Positions 9,722 to 19,080 of a stretch of DNA of 64,000 bases are shown here, one piece after another (position 1 is the first letter of the stretch; every line of letters starts with the position of its first letter). Under the pieces are notes generated by a model. It was not told the DNA's origin and searched no databases. It saw nothing but the letters and a program-made list of their open reading frames with translations. The position numbers and the translations under genes were made by a program. Origin of the DNA: Pseudomonadota bacterium (GTDB lineage: Bacteria > Pseudomonadota > Gammaproteobacteria > Burkholderiales > UBA11063); NCBI GenBank assembly GCA_021298175.1, contig JAJTDW010000005.1, positions 1-64,000 of the forward strand. The letters run 5' to 3'.

Positions 9722-10380
9722 TAAACACGCATTAAACAATATATTTCTACCTTGGTAGCCCCAGCCTCTTTTAGTATCCTAGATAACTCATTAACGGTAG
9801 CACCAGTTGTAAATACATCATCTACAATAAGAATTCGTTTATTTTGTACATTTTTTAATATTTGAAATGTATTATATACATTTTTTACTCTTTCACTAAA
9901 AGATGAATTAACTTGAGTATGGCTTTGCCGAGTTTTAGACACAATATCTAATCTGACTGGAATTTTATTACTATATGCTATATAGTAGTCAAGCATGCGT
10001 AAAACTTGATTAAAACCCCTTTTCTTCTTTTTTAATGGGTGGATAGGGACTGGAATAATATAATCAATAGAATCCATATCTAAATTTTTTAAATTAGAAT
10101 ATAATAAATAACCTAAGCTCCAAGATAAACTAAGATTTTTACCATATTTGAATTTATGTAGCACTTTAGGTAATGGATTTTGATATACAAAGCTTGGATA
10201 TAGTTTGTCAAAAAACCAGTTATCAGTCACAGGTATAATATCTAATGCAACTTTAGATAAAATAGAAAAACAATCATTACAGATTAATTTACCATTTAAT
10301 ATTCCACATAGTTTACAATAATGCCAAGAATATATTTTTATATTTAAAAAATACTTAATTTTAATGAATAAAGAATGCAT
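9721..10380 (-). CDS. comF: ComF-family phosphoribosyltransferase-like protein
   Basis: N-terminal CxxC pairs (CKLCG...CNDC), IIPVPIHPLKKKKRGFNQ, PRPP motif ILIVDDVFTTGATVNE. Confidence 0.88.
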   Translation of the reverse strand: MHSLFIKIKYFLNIKIYSWHYCKLCGILNGKLICNDCFSILSKVALDIIPVTDNWFFDKLYPSFVYQNPLPKVLHKFKYGKNLSLSWSLGYLLYSNLKNLDMDSIDYIIPVPIHPLKKKKRGFNQVLRMLDYYIAYSNKIPVRLDIVSKTRQSHTQVNSSFSERVKNVYNTFQILKNVQNKRILIVDDVFTTGATVNELSRILKEAGATKVEIYCLMRV

Positions 10381-11211
10381 AATAATTATAAATTAATCAC
10401 AAATAAACTTAATCAACAAGCATTAAATATAAAATCTCTAGATTTTATATTTAATGAAACCGCAAAACGAATGTCCGAAAGGCTAGATTATATCAAAATC
10501 CAGCCTCAAACCATACTTGATATTGGTAGCGGACTTAATATAGATGCAAATTATCTTCAGCAAAGATTCCCTAGAGCTAATCTATATAAATTAGATATCG
10601 CTATTAATGTAATCAAAGAATATAAATCTAAATTAAACTTTATAAAAAAAATATTTTACAACAACTCACAAAACATATGTGCAAATGCTATATCCTTACC
10701 CATACAAAGCCAAACTATGGATTTAGTGTGGTCAAATTTAACTCTCCCGTATATAACTGATTTGGAATCTTATTTTAAAGAAATTCGCCGAGTTTTAAAG
10801 GTAAATGGTTGTTTTTTAGTAACAGGTATTGGCGTAGATAGTTTAAAGCAACTCCGCACAATTGGCTTAAATACTTACAATTTCCCCGATATGCATATTA
10901 TTGGTGATATCTTAGTTAAGCTAGGATTCAAAAATCCAGTTACCGATCTAGAATATATTACCCTTGAATACACATCAGCTCAACAATTATTATCCGATAT
11001 TCGTATAATAGGTTGTGGGGCAGCAACTAATAAATATAGTTTCATAACTAAAGAACGTATCAAAAAAATCATGAATAATTTTGAACAATTAAGCCAAAAT
11101 GGTAAAATACCCCTAACCATTGAGTTATTTTACGCCCATGCTTGGAAAGATAAAATAAATATAGAACTCCCTGATAATGAAAAAATTCTTAGATTTTCTC
11201 CACGAACATAG
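10375..11211 (+). CDS. SAM-dependent methyltransferase, BioC-like
   Basis: FNETAKRMSERLDYIKIQPQTILDIGSGLN (motif I), MDLVWSNLTLPYITDLESYFKEIRRVLKVNG. Confidence 0.75.
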   Translation: MHNNYKLITNKLNQQALNIKSLDFIFNETAKRMSERLDYIKIQPQTILDIGSGLNIDANYLQQRFPRANLYKLDIAINVIKEYKSKLNFIKKIFYNNSQNICANAISLPIQSQTMDLVWSNLTLPYITDLESYFKEIRRVLKVNGCFLVTGIGVDSLKQLRTIGLNTYNFPDMHIIGDILVKLGFKNPVTDLEYITLEYTSAQQLLSDIRIIGCGAATNKYSFITKERIKKIMNNFEQLSQNGKIPLTIELFYAHAWKDKINIELPDNEKILRFSPRT

Positions 11212-11241
11212 TATAAATAATGCTATAATATGTTCTCATAT

Positions 11242-11317
11242 GGGGTGTTAGCTCAGTTGGTAGAGCAGCGGACTCTTAATCCGTTTGTCGAGAGTTCGAG
11301 CCTCTCACGCCCCACCA
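11242..11317 (+). tRNA. tRNA-Lys (anticodon CTT)
   Basis: Acceptor GGGGTGT/ACGCCCC, D-arm GCTCAGTTGGTAGAGC, anticodon loop CTCTTAA, T-arm with GTTCGAG, encoded CCA. Confidence 0.95.
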
Positions 11318-11353
11318 AAGTTGTTGTTAGATTTTTAAAAGTATTAATTAACT

Positions 11354-13126
11354 ATGAAACAACGCAAAATTTTCTTTTACTCACTGCTTTTATTTTTTAG
11401 CTTATATGCCATACCTTTATTTGCAGATACCCCTGAAAGCGTAACACTTGAAAGTGGTACACTTAAAAGTGAGGCACTTGAAAGTGCTGTCATAGAAGGC
11501 TCCTCTAATAATAATGCATCTGAAACCAAATCCTTAGATGTAAACCTATTAAAACAAGAACCATCTGCAGATGAAACAACTACTAAATTAACCACAATAT
11601 TAAACCAACGTATTAATTCTCAAGCCCCTACAAGAGCTTATTGCTATGATAAAAAACGCTGTGATACCATATTAGTTAGTGCTTTTTATATAGGCAATAA
11701 ATTTACCCCGGTATGGCAAACAAATAATCAAGTAACGCCACTGGCTGTTGAACTTATTAGTATCCTTAAAAATGCTAATCAAGAAGGCCTAAACCTTGAT
11801 GAATATCATATTAGTAAAATCGATTTACTGCTTGAGCAAATAAAACATAACAACAAATCACTAAAATTACAGGCTGATTTTGAGTTAACCCTAACTAATG
11901 CTTTTTTACTTTATACCTCTAACCTAGCATTTGGTAAAATTAATACCCAAAGAGTATACCCTGGCTGGATTATTAAAAAACGCAATTTTAATTTAACAAG
12001 CTTATTAAATAAAACTATTGAAACCCAAAATTTAAGCTTTGCAATGCTCGCAGTATCACCTAAATATGAAGGCTATAATAAACTTAGAGAACAACTAAAT
12101 AAATATCAAAAAATATGGCAAAATGGTGGGCTAAAAAAAACACCTAATGGCAACTCCCTCAAAATTGGAGATAAGGGCTCAAGAGTCAAGATATTAAATA
12201 ATAGGCTAATTGCAACAGGTGAACTACAAGAGTCTCAAACCCAGAATATCTCTATTTACAGTAAAGAAACCAAGAAAGCAATATTACAATTTCAACAAAA
12301 TAATTGGCTAAAAGTTACTGGCATGGTGGATAAAAAAACTTTAGATGCTCTTAATACCCCCATTAATGAACTAATTAAAATAATTTCTATGAATATGGAC
12401 CGTATGCGCTACTTACCTGATAACTTGGGTGAACATTATATTTGGGTAAACATTCCTGATTTTTCTTTAAATATAATTGAAAGTGGTAATGTAGTTAGCC
12501 ATATGTCAATTATTGTAGGTAAAAAAGGTACCAAGAGTTGTATTTTAGATAGCCAAATCTCTTATATTGAGGTTAATCCATATTGGAATATCCCAAAAAC
12601 TATTGCGATTAAAGATATACTACCTAAATTACGCGAATCACCCGATTATCTACAGAAAAAAAATATTATTACCTATAAAAATAAAGTTGGTAGCCAAAAT
12701 ATTGTAAAATCTGAGAGTATAGACTGGAGTAAAATAACCTCATTAAATTTTGATTATATTTTTAGACAACAACCTGGAGAACAAAACTCTCTAGGCAAAA
12801 TTAAATTTGTTTTTGCTAATGATTGTGGAATCTATTTACACGACACCCCAGAACGTAATTTATTTAAAAATCAACGTCGTGACTATAGCCATGGCTGCAT
12901 AAGAATTAGTAAGCCACTAGAACTTGCAGGATATTTACTTAAAAATCAGACGCGATATACTCTAGATGATATAGAATCTCAAATGGATTCTGGCAAACGA
13001 AAAATTGTAACCTTGCGCATGCCAGAAGATATCCATGTTGTTTATTTTACCTCCTGGGTTGATGAATCAGGAAATTTACAATTTAGACCAGATATCTATA
13101 AAATTGATAACCCAGATTTAAAATAG
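11354..13126 (+). CDS. L,D-transpeptidase (LdtD/YcbB-like), secreted
   Basis: Signal peptide, peptidoglycan-binding-like repeat (GSRVKILNNRLIATG...ILQFQQNNWLKVTGMVDKKTLDALN), YkuD catalytic motif HDTPERNLFKNQRRDYSHGCIRI. Confidence 0.92.
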   Translation: MKQRKIFFYSLLLFFSLYAIPLFADTPESVTLESGTLKSEALESAVIEGSSNNNASETKSLDVNLLKQEPSADETTTKLTTILNQRINSQAPTRAYCYDKKRCDTILVSAFYIGNKFTPVWQTNNQVTPLAVELISILKNANQEGLNLDEYHISKIDLLLEQIKHNNKSLKLQADFELTLTNAFLLYTSNLAFGKINTQRVYPGWIIKKRNFNLTSLLNKTIETQNLSFAMLAVSPKYEGYNKLREQLNKYQKIWQNGGLKKTPNGNSLKIGDKGSRVKILNNRLIATGELQESQTQNISIYSKETKKAILQFQQNNWLKVTGMVDKKTLDALNTPINELIKIISMNMDRMRYLPDNLGEHYIWVNIPDFSLNIIESGNVVSHMSIIVGKKGTKSCILDSQISYIEVNPYWNIPKTIAIKDILPKLRESPDYLQKKNIITYKNKVGSQNIVKSESIDWSKITSLNFDYIFRQQPGEQNSLGKIKFVFANDCGIYLHDTPERNLFKNQRRDYSHGCIRISKPLELAGYLLKNQTRYTLDDIESQMDSGKRKIVTLRMPEDIHVVYFTSWVDESGNLQFRPDIYKIDNPDLK

Positions 13127-13226
13127 CCTTAAATTTGGCTGTGTAAAATACAGAATTATAAATAAATAAATAATAGTTTTTCATATATGCTACAATTAGT
13201 CTACCAAGTATTTTTGGAGTCAGCAT

Positions 13227-13640
13227 ATGTCTAGTTTCTATTTTTTTCTAATTTTTGGATTAATATTAATATCCATTGAAATTGTAACTACCACATTTTA
13301 TTTACTAGTTATTGGAGCGGCATTCATTCTTGCTAGTTTATTTGCCTTAAAATTTGATAATTGGACCATTGTGGTTTTATTGGCCGTTTTATTTACATTT
13401 ATTGGCACCTTACTTGTTAAATTATATAAACGCAAGCATAATAATAATGGTAAAATGTCCGTAGAGCATATTGGACAACTAGTAGAGGTGGTAGAAGTCC
13501 AAAATGGAATGATAAGGGTTTTATATAGCGGTAGCTATTGGAATGCACGCCTAAAAGGCGATACTACTTACCTACCCCAAATTGGCGACAAACTAAAAAT
13601 AACCAAGTTTAGTAGTAGTGAACTTGAAGTTAACAAATAA
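13227..13640 (+). CDS. NfeD-family membrane protein
   Basis: Two to three N-terminal TM helices and an OB-fold-like C-terminus; immediately upstream of an SPFH gene. Confidence 0.8.
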   Translation: MSSFYFFLIFGLILISIEIVTTTFYLLVIGAAFILASLFALKFDNWTIVVLLAVLFTFIGTLLVKLYKRKHNNNGKMSVEHIGQLVEVVEVQNGMIRVLYSGSYWNARLKGDTTYLPQIGDKLKITKFSSSELEVNK

Positions 13641-13658
13641 TTAAAATAGGGATAAATC

Positions 13659-14618
13659 ATGAATATTGAAGCGATTAATAATGTAATAATTCAGTTTGGA
13701 TTATTAGCAGCTATTATTATATGTATCGTATTGTTTGTTAGGACTAGTATAAAAATTATTCCTCAAGAACGGGTAGGAATTGTGGAGCGTCTAGGACGTT
13801 ATCATTTATCACTAAATCCAGGGCTACATTTTTTGATACCATTTGTAGATAAGCTCGTTGTTATCCACGATATGCGTGAGGTTCCTATGGTTGTTCCAGA
13901 ACAGGTATGTATTACTAAAGATAATACCCAACTAGCAATTGATGGTGTAGTTTACTTTCAAGTAATTGATGCTAAACTTGCAACCTATGGTACTAATAAC
14001 TTTATTGCGGCTATTATACAATTATCCCAAACAACATTACGCTCAGTAATCGGTAAAATGGAACTAGATAAAACATTAGAAGAACGTGAGGACATTAATA
14101 AGCATGTCGTATCATCAGTTGACCAAGCATCACTCAATTGGGGGGTTAAGGTATTACGCTATGAACTTAAAAATATACAACCTCCTCAACATATCTTAAA
14201 TGCTATGCAAGAACTAATTACAGCAGAACGAGAAAAAAGAGCAAAGATATTCCGCTCCGAAGGCGAACGCCAAGGAAATATTAATATCGCAGAAGGTGAT
14301 AAAATGTCCTCTATTCAACGCTCTGAAGGAGAAAAGCAAGCCACTATCAATAAAGCAGTCGGTGAAGCCCAAGCTATTTTAGCTATTGCTCAAGCAAATG
14401 CAGAGGCCATTAAACTAATTGGAGCAGCTATAGATTCAGGTGGTGGAGAGTTGGCAGTAAATCAAATCTTAGCTCAACAATATATTGAGAGATTTGGTAA
14501 TCTAGCTAAAACTAACAATACCATTATATTACCATCTAATTTAGCAGATATTGCAGGGTTTGTAACTACAGCGTTAGCTGCAGTAAAACAAACATCAAAT
14601 ACAAATCAAAATAAATAA
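13659..14618 (+). CDS. SPFH/stomatin-family protein (QmcA-like)
   Basis: IIPQERVGIVERLGRYHLSLNPGLHFLIPFVDKL... and coiled-coil ITAEREKRAKIFRSEGERQ. Confidence 0.92.
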   Translation: MNIEAINNVIIQFGLLAAIIICIVLFVRTSIKIIPQERVGIVERLGRYHLSLNPGLHFLIPFVDKLVVIHDMREVPMVVPEQVCITKDNTQLAIDGVVYFQVIDAKLATYGTNNFIAAIIQLSQTTLRSVIGKMELDKTLEEREDINKHVVSSVDQASLNWGVKVLRYELKNIQPPQHILNAMQELITAEREKRAKIFRSEGERQGNINIAEGDKMSSIQRSEGEKQATINKAVGEAQAILAIAQANAEAIKLIGAAIDSGGGELAVNQILAQQYIERFGNLAKTNNTIILPSNLADIAGFVTTALAAVKQTSNTNQNK

Positions 14619-14634
14619 TACCAAGCACAATTAT

Positions 14635-14662
14635 AAATACCAGCAAAAATGCTGGTATTTTC
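14635..14662 (+). terminator. Rho-independent terminator
   Basis: AAATACCAGCA-aaaa-TGCTGGTATTTTC after the SPFH gene. Confidence 0.8.
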
Positions 14663-14809
14663 TTTGAATTGTTACCACTTGGCAATCATTACAAAAAGTC
14701 GTAAGATTTCGTAAATAATCCTTAAGCACATATTATTAAAGATTGCTCTGGGTTTTTCAAACCCTCTTAATGACGATGCTTTTCATATAACATGAGACTT
14801 AGTAGTTAA

Positions 14810-15718
14810 CTATAAGCTAAAATCAAGCATACGTTTTATAGGTATAGCAGCTTTAGCCATTACTTCATCAGATAAATAATCAATTACTAGACCACGCTCT
14901 TCACGCTGCGCTGCAGCTACTGATGCTACGGTATTTAGCTTCATATAAGGGCATGAATTACATTGACAACCATTATATATAGGTGCTTGACGAATATCTA
15001 GTTCTGGACGAGCCGTTCGCATATTGTATAAGATACCATCTTCAGTTGCAACTAAAATAACAGCTGAAATATCTCCTGAGAAATTAACTACCCAATTTAG
15101 TAAGCTAAAGGTAGAACCAATAAAGTGAGATTCATGCAATACTGGTAATGGGCTTTCTGGATGAGAAATTAGATATTTTTCTCCAGTAATGCTATTCATT
15201 AATTTAACTAGCTCTTCTTTATTAAACTTATCATGAACCTCACAAACTGCACTCCAAAGAGGCATCTCATAACCATATTCAAAGTTTAAATAAGCTCCCA
15301 TATTACGATCTGGGGAGTAAATAACTTTTTTACCTTGGCTATAAAGATGGGCAATTATATCAGCAACGTTACGGGAGGTTACAATCCAATCAGATAAAGC
15401 TTTGTGTTGTGCAGATGAGTTGATGTAAGCTACATGCTCATAATCTGAATATGACTCACGCCATTTTTTTAAAGAATCTATATCTGTCATAGTAACTAAA
15501 GAACAAGTTGAGTTCATATCTGGCAAAATAACTTTTGCTCTGGGATTTATAATTTTTGCAGTTTCTGCCATAAATTTAACACCAGCAAAAACAATAACAT
15601 CAGCATCGCAATTTTTTGCATATAATGCTAATTCTAGGCTATCACCAACTTTATCAGCCATTTGCTGAACTTCAGGGATGGTGTAATAATGTGCTAAAGT
15701 AACAATTTTTCTTTTCAT
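14810..15718 (-). CDS. nadA: Quinolinate synthase
   Basis: VTLAHYYTIPEVQQMADKVGDSLELA, VIYSPDRNMGAYL, CQCNSCPYMKLNT. Confidence 0.95.
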   Translation of the reverse strand: MKRKIVTLAHYYTIPEVQQMADKVGDSLELALYAKNCDADVIVFAGVKFMAETAKIINPRAKVILPDMNSTCSLVTMTDIDSLKKWRESYSDYEHVAYINSSAQHKALSDWIVTSRNVADIIAHLYSQGKKVIYSPDRNMGAYLNFEYGYEMPLWSAVCEVHDKFNKEELVKLMNSITGEKYLISHPESPLPVLHESHFIGSTFSLLNWVVNFSGDISAVILVATEDGILYNMRTARPELDIRQAPIYNGCQCNSCPYMKLNTVASVAAAQREERGLVIDYLSDEVMAKAAIPIKRMLDFSL

Positions 15719-15757
15719 TTGTTATAATAAACTCTAAAAACTTTAATTGAGAACCTG

Positions 15758-16696
15758 TTAATTAAGTAGGGTGACAGTGTGATCTTCATTAAATAAATTT
15801 ACGTGGTATTTTCTTAACATATTATCTTGTTGTTTTGTTAGCCTACCCCTAAATACAACAAAGCTGCGTTTATTTAATAAACTAAAAACATGCATAATAA
15901 AAGCATCAAACCCAATATAATATTCTACACTAGATGCCCCCACTAACGCAAAAATATCTATAACCGTAGTTTTACCCCGTAAATCAATAAAATTAAAATC
16001 ATAAAGATTTTTATCTTTTTCTTTATCTGATTTTCCACCAACAAAAACAACAGCATAGTTCGGATTATTTGCATATTCTTTTACAAAATTTATTAATTGG
16101 TTTTTTTTAGCTTGGGTTATAAGATAAGATGATGCATCACAGTATAAATTAAAAAATACTAATTTTTTATCAGTGGGTAAATTAAATTTCTTTAAAATAT
16201 CTTTATTATAAAATATCATAAAATCTGGTTTTATATATGCCTTAAGCTTAAAATACTTCCCAAACTCAGCTAACATTTGATCACAAATTGGTTGGGTTAA
16301 GTTTTTGCTTACATCCAATAATAAAGACTTATAGTTTTTTATTCGTTGAATTAGTTCAAAGCGACTAATAATTAGGTCGTATGCATCTAATGGTTTTGGT
16401 GCTTCTACAACATTTAAGTTAAGCATTTTAAATAAATCATGCATAGCTTTTGTTGTACGCACATCAACTTCATACCCCGAATCAATAAAAGATTTTATTA
16501 AGGGCAAGAAAAATAAGTGATCGCCAAGATGCATGTACTCATCACTGTCTAATTCAAAAAAAATGCACTTTACTCTGGGTATATCTGTTTGTTTAATATT
16601 AAATAAGTATAGATTTGGTTTTATAAAATTATCTCTATACAGAAATTTTGTACTTAATATATGTATGATTTTTTTGGCATAACTATACAACTTCAT
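15758..16696 (-). CDS. Glycosyltransferase family 9-like protein
   Basis: HLGDHLFFLPLIKSFIDSGYEVDV..., FIDLRGKTTVIDIFALVGASSVEYYIGFDAFIMHVFSLL; overlaps the next GT9 gene by 14 nt. Confidence 0.6.
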   Translation of the reverse strand: MKLYSYAKKIIHILSTKFLYRDNFIKPNLYLFNIKQTDIPRVKCIFFELDSDEYMHLGDHLFFLPLIKSFIDSGYEVDVRTTKAMHDLFKMLNLNVVEAPKPLDAYDLIISRFELIQRIKNYKSLLLDVSKNLTQPICDQMLAEFGKYFKLKAYIKPDFMIFYNKDILKKFNLPTDKKLVFFNLYCDASSYLITQAKKNQLINFVKEYANNPNYAVVFVGGKSDKEKDKNLYDFNFIDLRGKTTVIDIFALVGASSVEYYIGFDAFIMHVFSLLNKRSFVVFRGRLTKQQDNMLRKYHVNLFNEDHTVTLLN

Positions 16697-17699
16697 TTAT
16701 TTCTAATCTTTGAAAATATTTCGTGCCTACACCCCCGATATTACCATATAATTGGTATTTTTCATTAAAAATATCTGCATCATCCCAAATTACTTTACAT
16801 TTTGTATTAGCTGGCACAATATGTTGTGGATTTGTTGGACCAAAAAAACAAGTCATTTTGCTATCAATGCCTGCAATAAACCCCAAATGCATTGCTCCAC
16901 AATCTGTAACATAAAAATGCTGCGCTAAGCTTAATAAATAAGTACTTTGAGAAATTTTTAACTTACCCGCCAAATTAATCAGACCAATTGTAGTATTTAA
17001 GGTTTTTACATATTGATTATAATTATCTATATCAACCCCACTGCCTAGTAAAATAACTGTATTTGTCTGTAATAAATGCTTTAACAATGCCATAATTTTA
17101 TTTTGAGGTAACATACGTATACCATTATGTTCAAAAGCATTGTTGCCACCGCTATTGGTAACTACCACAAACTGCTTTATTGCTAAAGAATTTAATAAAT
17201 CTTTAACTATTTTTTTATCAGTATCAGGAATCACTAAATCCATTGCTACATTATTATAATTAGCCATTCCTAAACCACTAATTGATAATAAATCCAGATA
17301 ATATAGCACCTGATATTTAGTGACATCATTGTAAAGCACATATTTATCTAATAGATACATTGATATTTTCTCACGAGAAAACCCAATTAATTTACTTTGT
17401 ATAACCTTAAAAACTAAATTTACTAGCCAACTTTTACCTAAAATAAAAACATAATCGTATTGTTTCTTTATTGAATATACAAACTTAATAAACTTAAATA
17501 AGCCTTTTATTGAAAAATCAGAATCATCTAATGCAATTACACTCCTTATATATATGTTATCACGTAAAACCACTTGGCATGATTTAGATACACAATAATC
17601 TAGTTGAGCTTCAGGATATAATTGCTTAATTTGGCGAACTAATGGAGTAGTCATTAAAACGTCACCTATTGCTCCACGCTTAATAAATAAAATCCTCAT
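16683..17699 (-). CDS. Glycosyltransferase family 9 (heptosyltransferase-like)
   Basis: MRILFIKRGAIGDVLMTTPLVRQIKQLYPEAQLDYCVS; C-terminal CGAMHLGFIAG...FFGPTNPQH. Confidence 0.85.
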   Translation of the reverse strand: MRILFIKRGAIGDVLMTTPLVRQIKQLYPEAQLDYCVSKSCQVVLRDNIYIRSVIALDDSDFSIKGLFKFIKFVYSIKKQYDYVFILGKSWLVNLVFKVIQSKLIGFSREKISMYLLDKYVLYNDVTKYQVLYYLDLLSISGLGMANYNNVAMDLVIPDTDKKIVKDLLNSLAIKQFVVVTNSGGNNAFEHNGIRMLPQNKIMALLKHLLQTNTVILLGSGVDIDNYNQYVKTLNTTIGLINLAGKLKISQSTYLLSLAQHFYVTDCGAMHLGFIAGIDSKMTCFFGPTNPQHIVPANTKCKVIWDDADIFNEKYQLYGNIGGVGTKYFQRLEINEVV

Positions 17700-17756
17700 T
17701 TCTAATTCCGTGCTTTTTTTAATAGATTAGAAGATTCTAAACAATTTCTTATATAC

Positions 17757-18623
17757 TTATTCTGAAAAATATTCAATTAAGCTCTCCCTCCAGCTTGGCA
17801 TAGAGTAATAATGTGATAATTTATCTATAGATAATACACTATTTTGCGGACGATGTACTTTAAATTTATAATCTTTAAATTCTATAGGAGATATTTTATC
17901 TGCATCTAAATGCGATAATAATGCAATCTCTCGAGCAAAATCATACCAACTGCAAGAGTCATTGCTTACACAGTGATACAAACCATAATCATTAACTTTA
18001 TGCATAATAAAATGTAAAATACATCTGGCAATAGCTATAGTGGAAGTTGGATTTGATACTTGATCAACAATTACATCAATTTTGTCTTTTTCTTGTATTA
18101 ATCGTTGTATAGTAGTAATAAAATTACCTCCTTTGCCAGAAGCACCCTGTTTACCAAATAACCCCGAAACCCGAAAAATAAAAGATCTATCATGATAAGC
18201 TGTTATTATGCCTTCTGCTAAATATTTAGATAAGCCGTATATATTTTGTGGAGCTGTTTGATCATGTTCTTTATATGCTGTTTCTTTAATGCCATCAAAT
18301 ACATAATCAGTTGAAATATGCATTAAAATAACCCTATAATTATTACAAAACTGTGCCAAATGGTACACAAAATCAGAGTTAATCTGCAATGCCTGTTGTG
18401 AATTAGTTTCACACCAATCAACATTGGTAAGAGCTATGCAATTAATAATAATATTTGGGCTATATTTTAATAACTTTTCTTCAATTTTATACATATCATA
18501 AGAAGCATCAAATTGGATACGGCTAATTCCTACAATATTAAAACTTCGGTCTAAATTTCCCGCTAAAACTTTAACCAAATCATAACCTAACTGCCCATTT
18601 GCTCCTAGAATTATAACATTCAT
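17757..18623 (-). CDS. rfbD: dTDP-4-dehydrorhamnose reductase
   Basis: MNVIILGANGQLGYDL, ISTDYVFDG, YGLSKYLAEG. Confidence 0.9.
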   Translation of the reverse strand: MNVIILGANGQLGYDLVKVLAGNLDRSFNIVGISRIQFDASYDMYKIEEKLLKYSPNIIINCIALTNVDWCETNSQQALQINSDFVYHLAQFCNNYRVILMHISTDYVFDGIKETAYKEHDQTAPQNIYGLSKYLAEGIITAYHDRSFIFRVSGLFGKQGASGKGGNFITTIQRLIQEKDKIDVIVDQVSNPTSTIAIARCILHFIMHKVNDYGLYHCVSNDSCSWYDFAREIALLSHLDADKISPIEFKDYKFKVHRPQNSVLSIDKLSHYYSMPSWRESLIEYFSE

Positions 18624-18688
18624 ATCAATCCTTATTCATTAACCTTACCTCTAGATTTTATCATAATAAATACCCAAGATATAAGAGG

Positions 18689-18823
18689 TTATAAAAAATC
18701 TTGTGCGTTTTTATCCCAAGAATATTCGAATGACATACTAGGATTGGTAGTTAGAATATCTTTATAATGCTCTGCCCTTAATCCTAAGCCAAAACCTAAA
18801 AATGGACGATTTATTGCTTGCAT
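18689..18823 (-). pseudogene. Short DUF692/MNIO (BufB-like) N-terminal remnant
   Basis: 44-aa frame MQAINRPFLGFGLGLRAEHYKDILTTNPSMSFEYSWDKNAQDFL*. The FLGFGLGLRAEHYKDIL segment resembles the start of DUF692 enzymes; the rest of the domain is absent before rfbD. Confidence 0.5.
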
Positions 18824-18841
18824 AATAAGACCAGATAAATT

Positions 18842-18866
18842 AAAAGGGGCATAAGTTAGCCCCTTT
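18842..18866 (-). terminator. Hairpin/terminator downstream of the small secreted-peptide ORF
   Basis: Minus strand AAAGGGGC-TAACTTAT-GCCCCTTTT followed by AATTT. Confidence 0.65.
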
Positions 18867-18887
18867 CTAATGTTTTAATATTACTTA

Positions 18888-19076
18888 TTATTTAGATGCA
18901 ATGCTGGAAACTTTTGATTTGCATCCATTAGATGATTGAGATCCAGATTGTGCCGTAGAAGAATATGCCGCATGAGATACAGCAGGCAAGACAGCAAAAG
19001 CAGCTGCAGCTGCAATAGCTATCAAGTTGCCATTTAATTTAATATTTTTCAGGTTTATTCCCCCTTCATTATTAAA
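18888..19076 (-). CDS. Small Ala-rich secreted peptide, possible bufferin-like precursor (start codon uncertain)
   Basis: ...NLKNIKLNGNLIAIAAAAAFAVLPAVSHA|AYSSTAQSGSQSSNGCKSKVSSIASK with a clear signal peptide. The track start (GTG 19097) places the SD-like GAAGGGGGAA inside the ORF; the real start is probably near the CTG/AAC codons around 19050 and not further upstream. Confidence 0.55.
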   Translation of the reverse strand, partial: FNNEGGINLKNIKLNGNLIAIAAAAAFAVLPAVSHAAYSSTAQSGSQSSNGCKSKVSSIASK

Positions 19077-19080
19077 AAAA

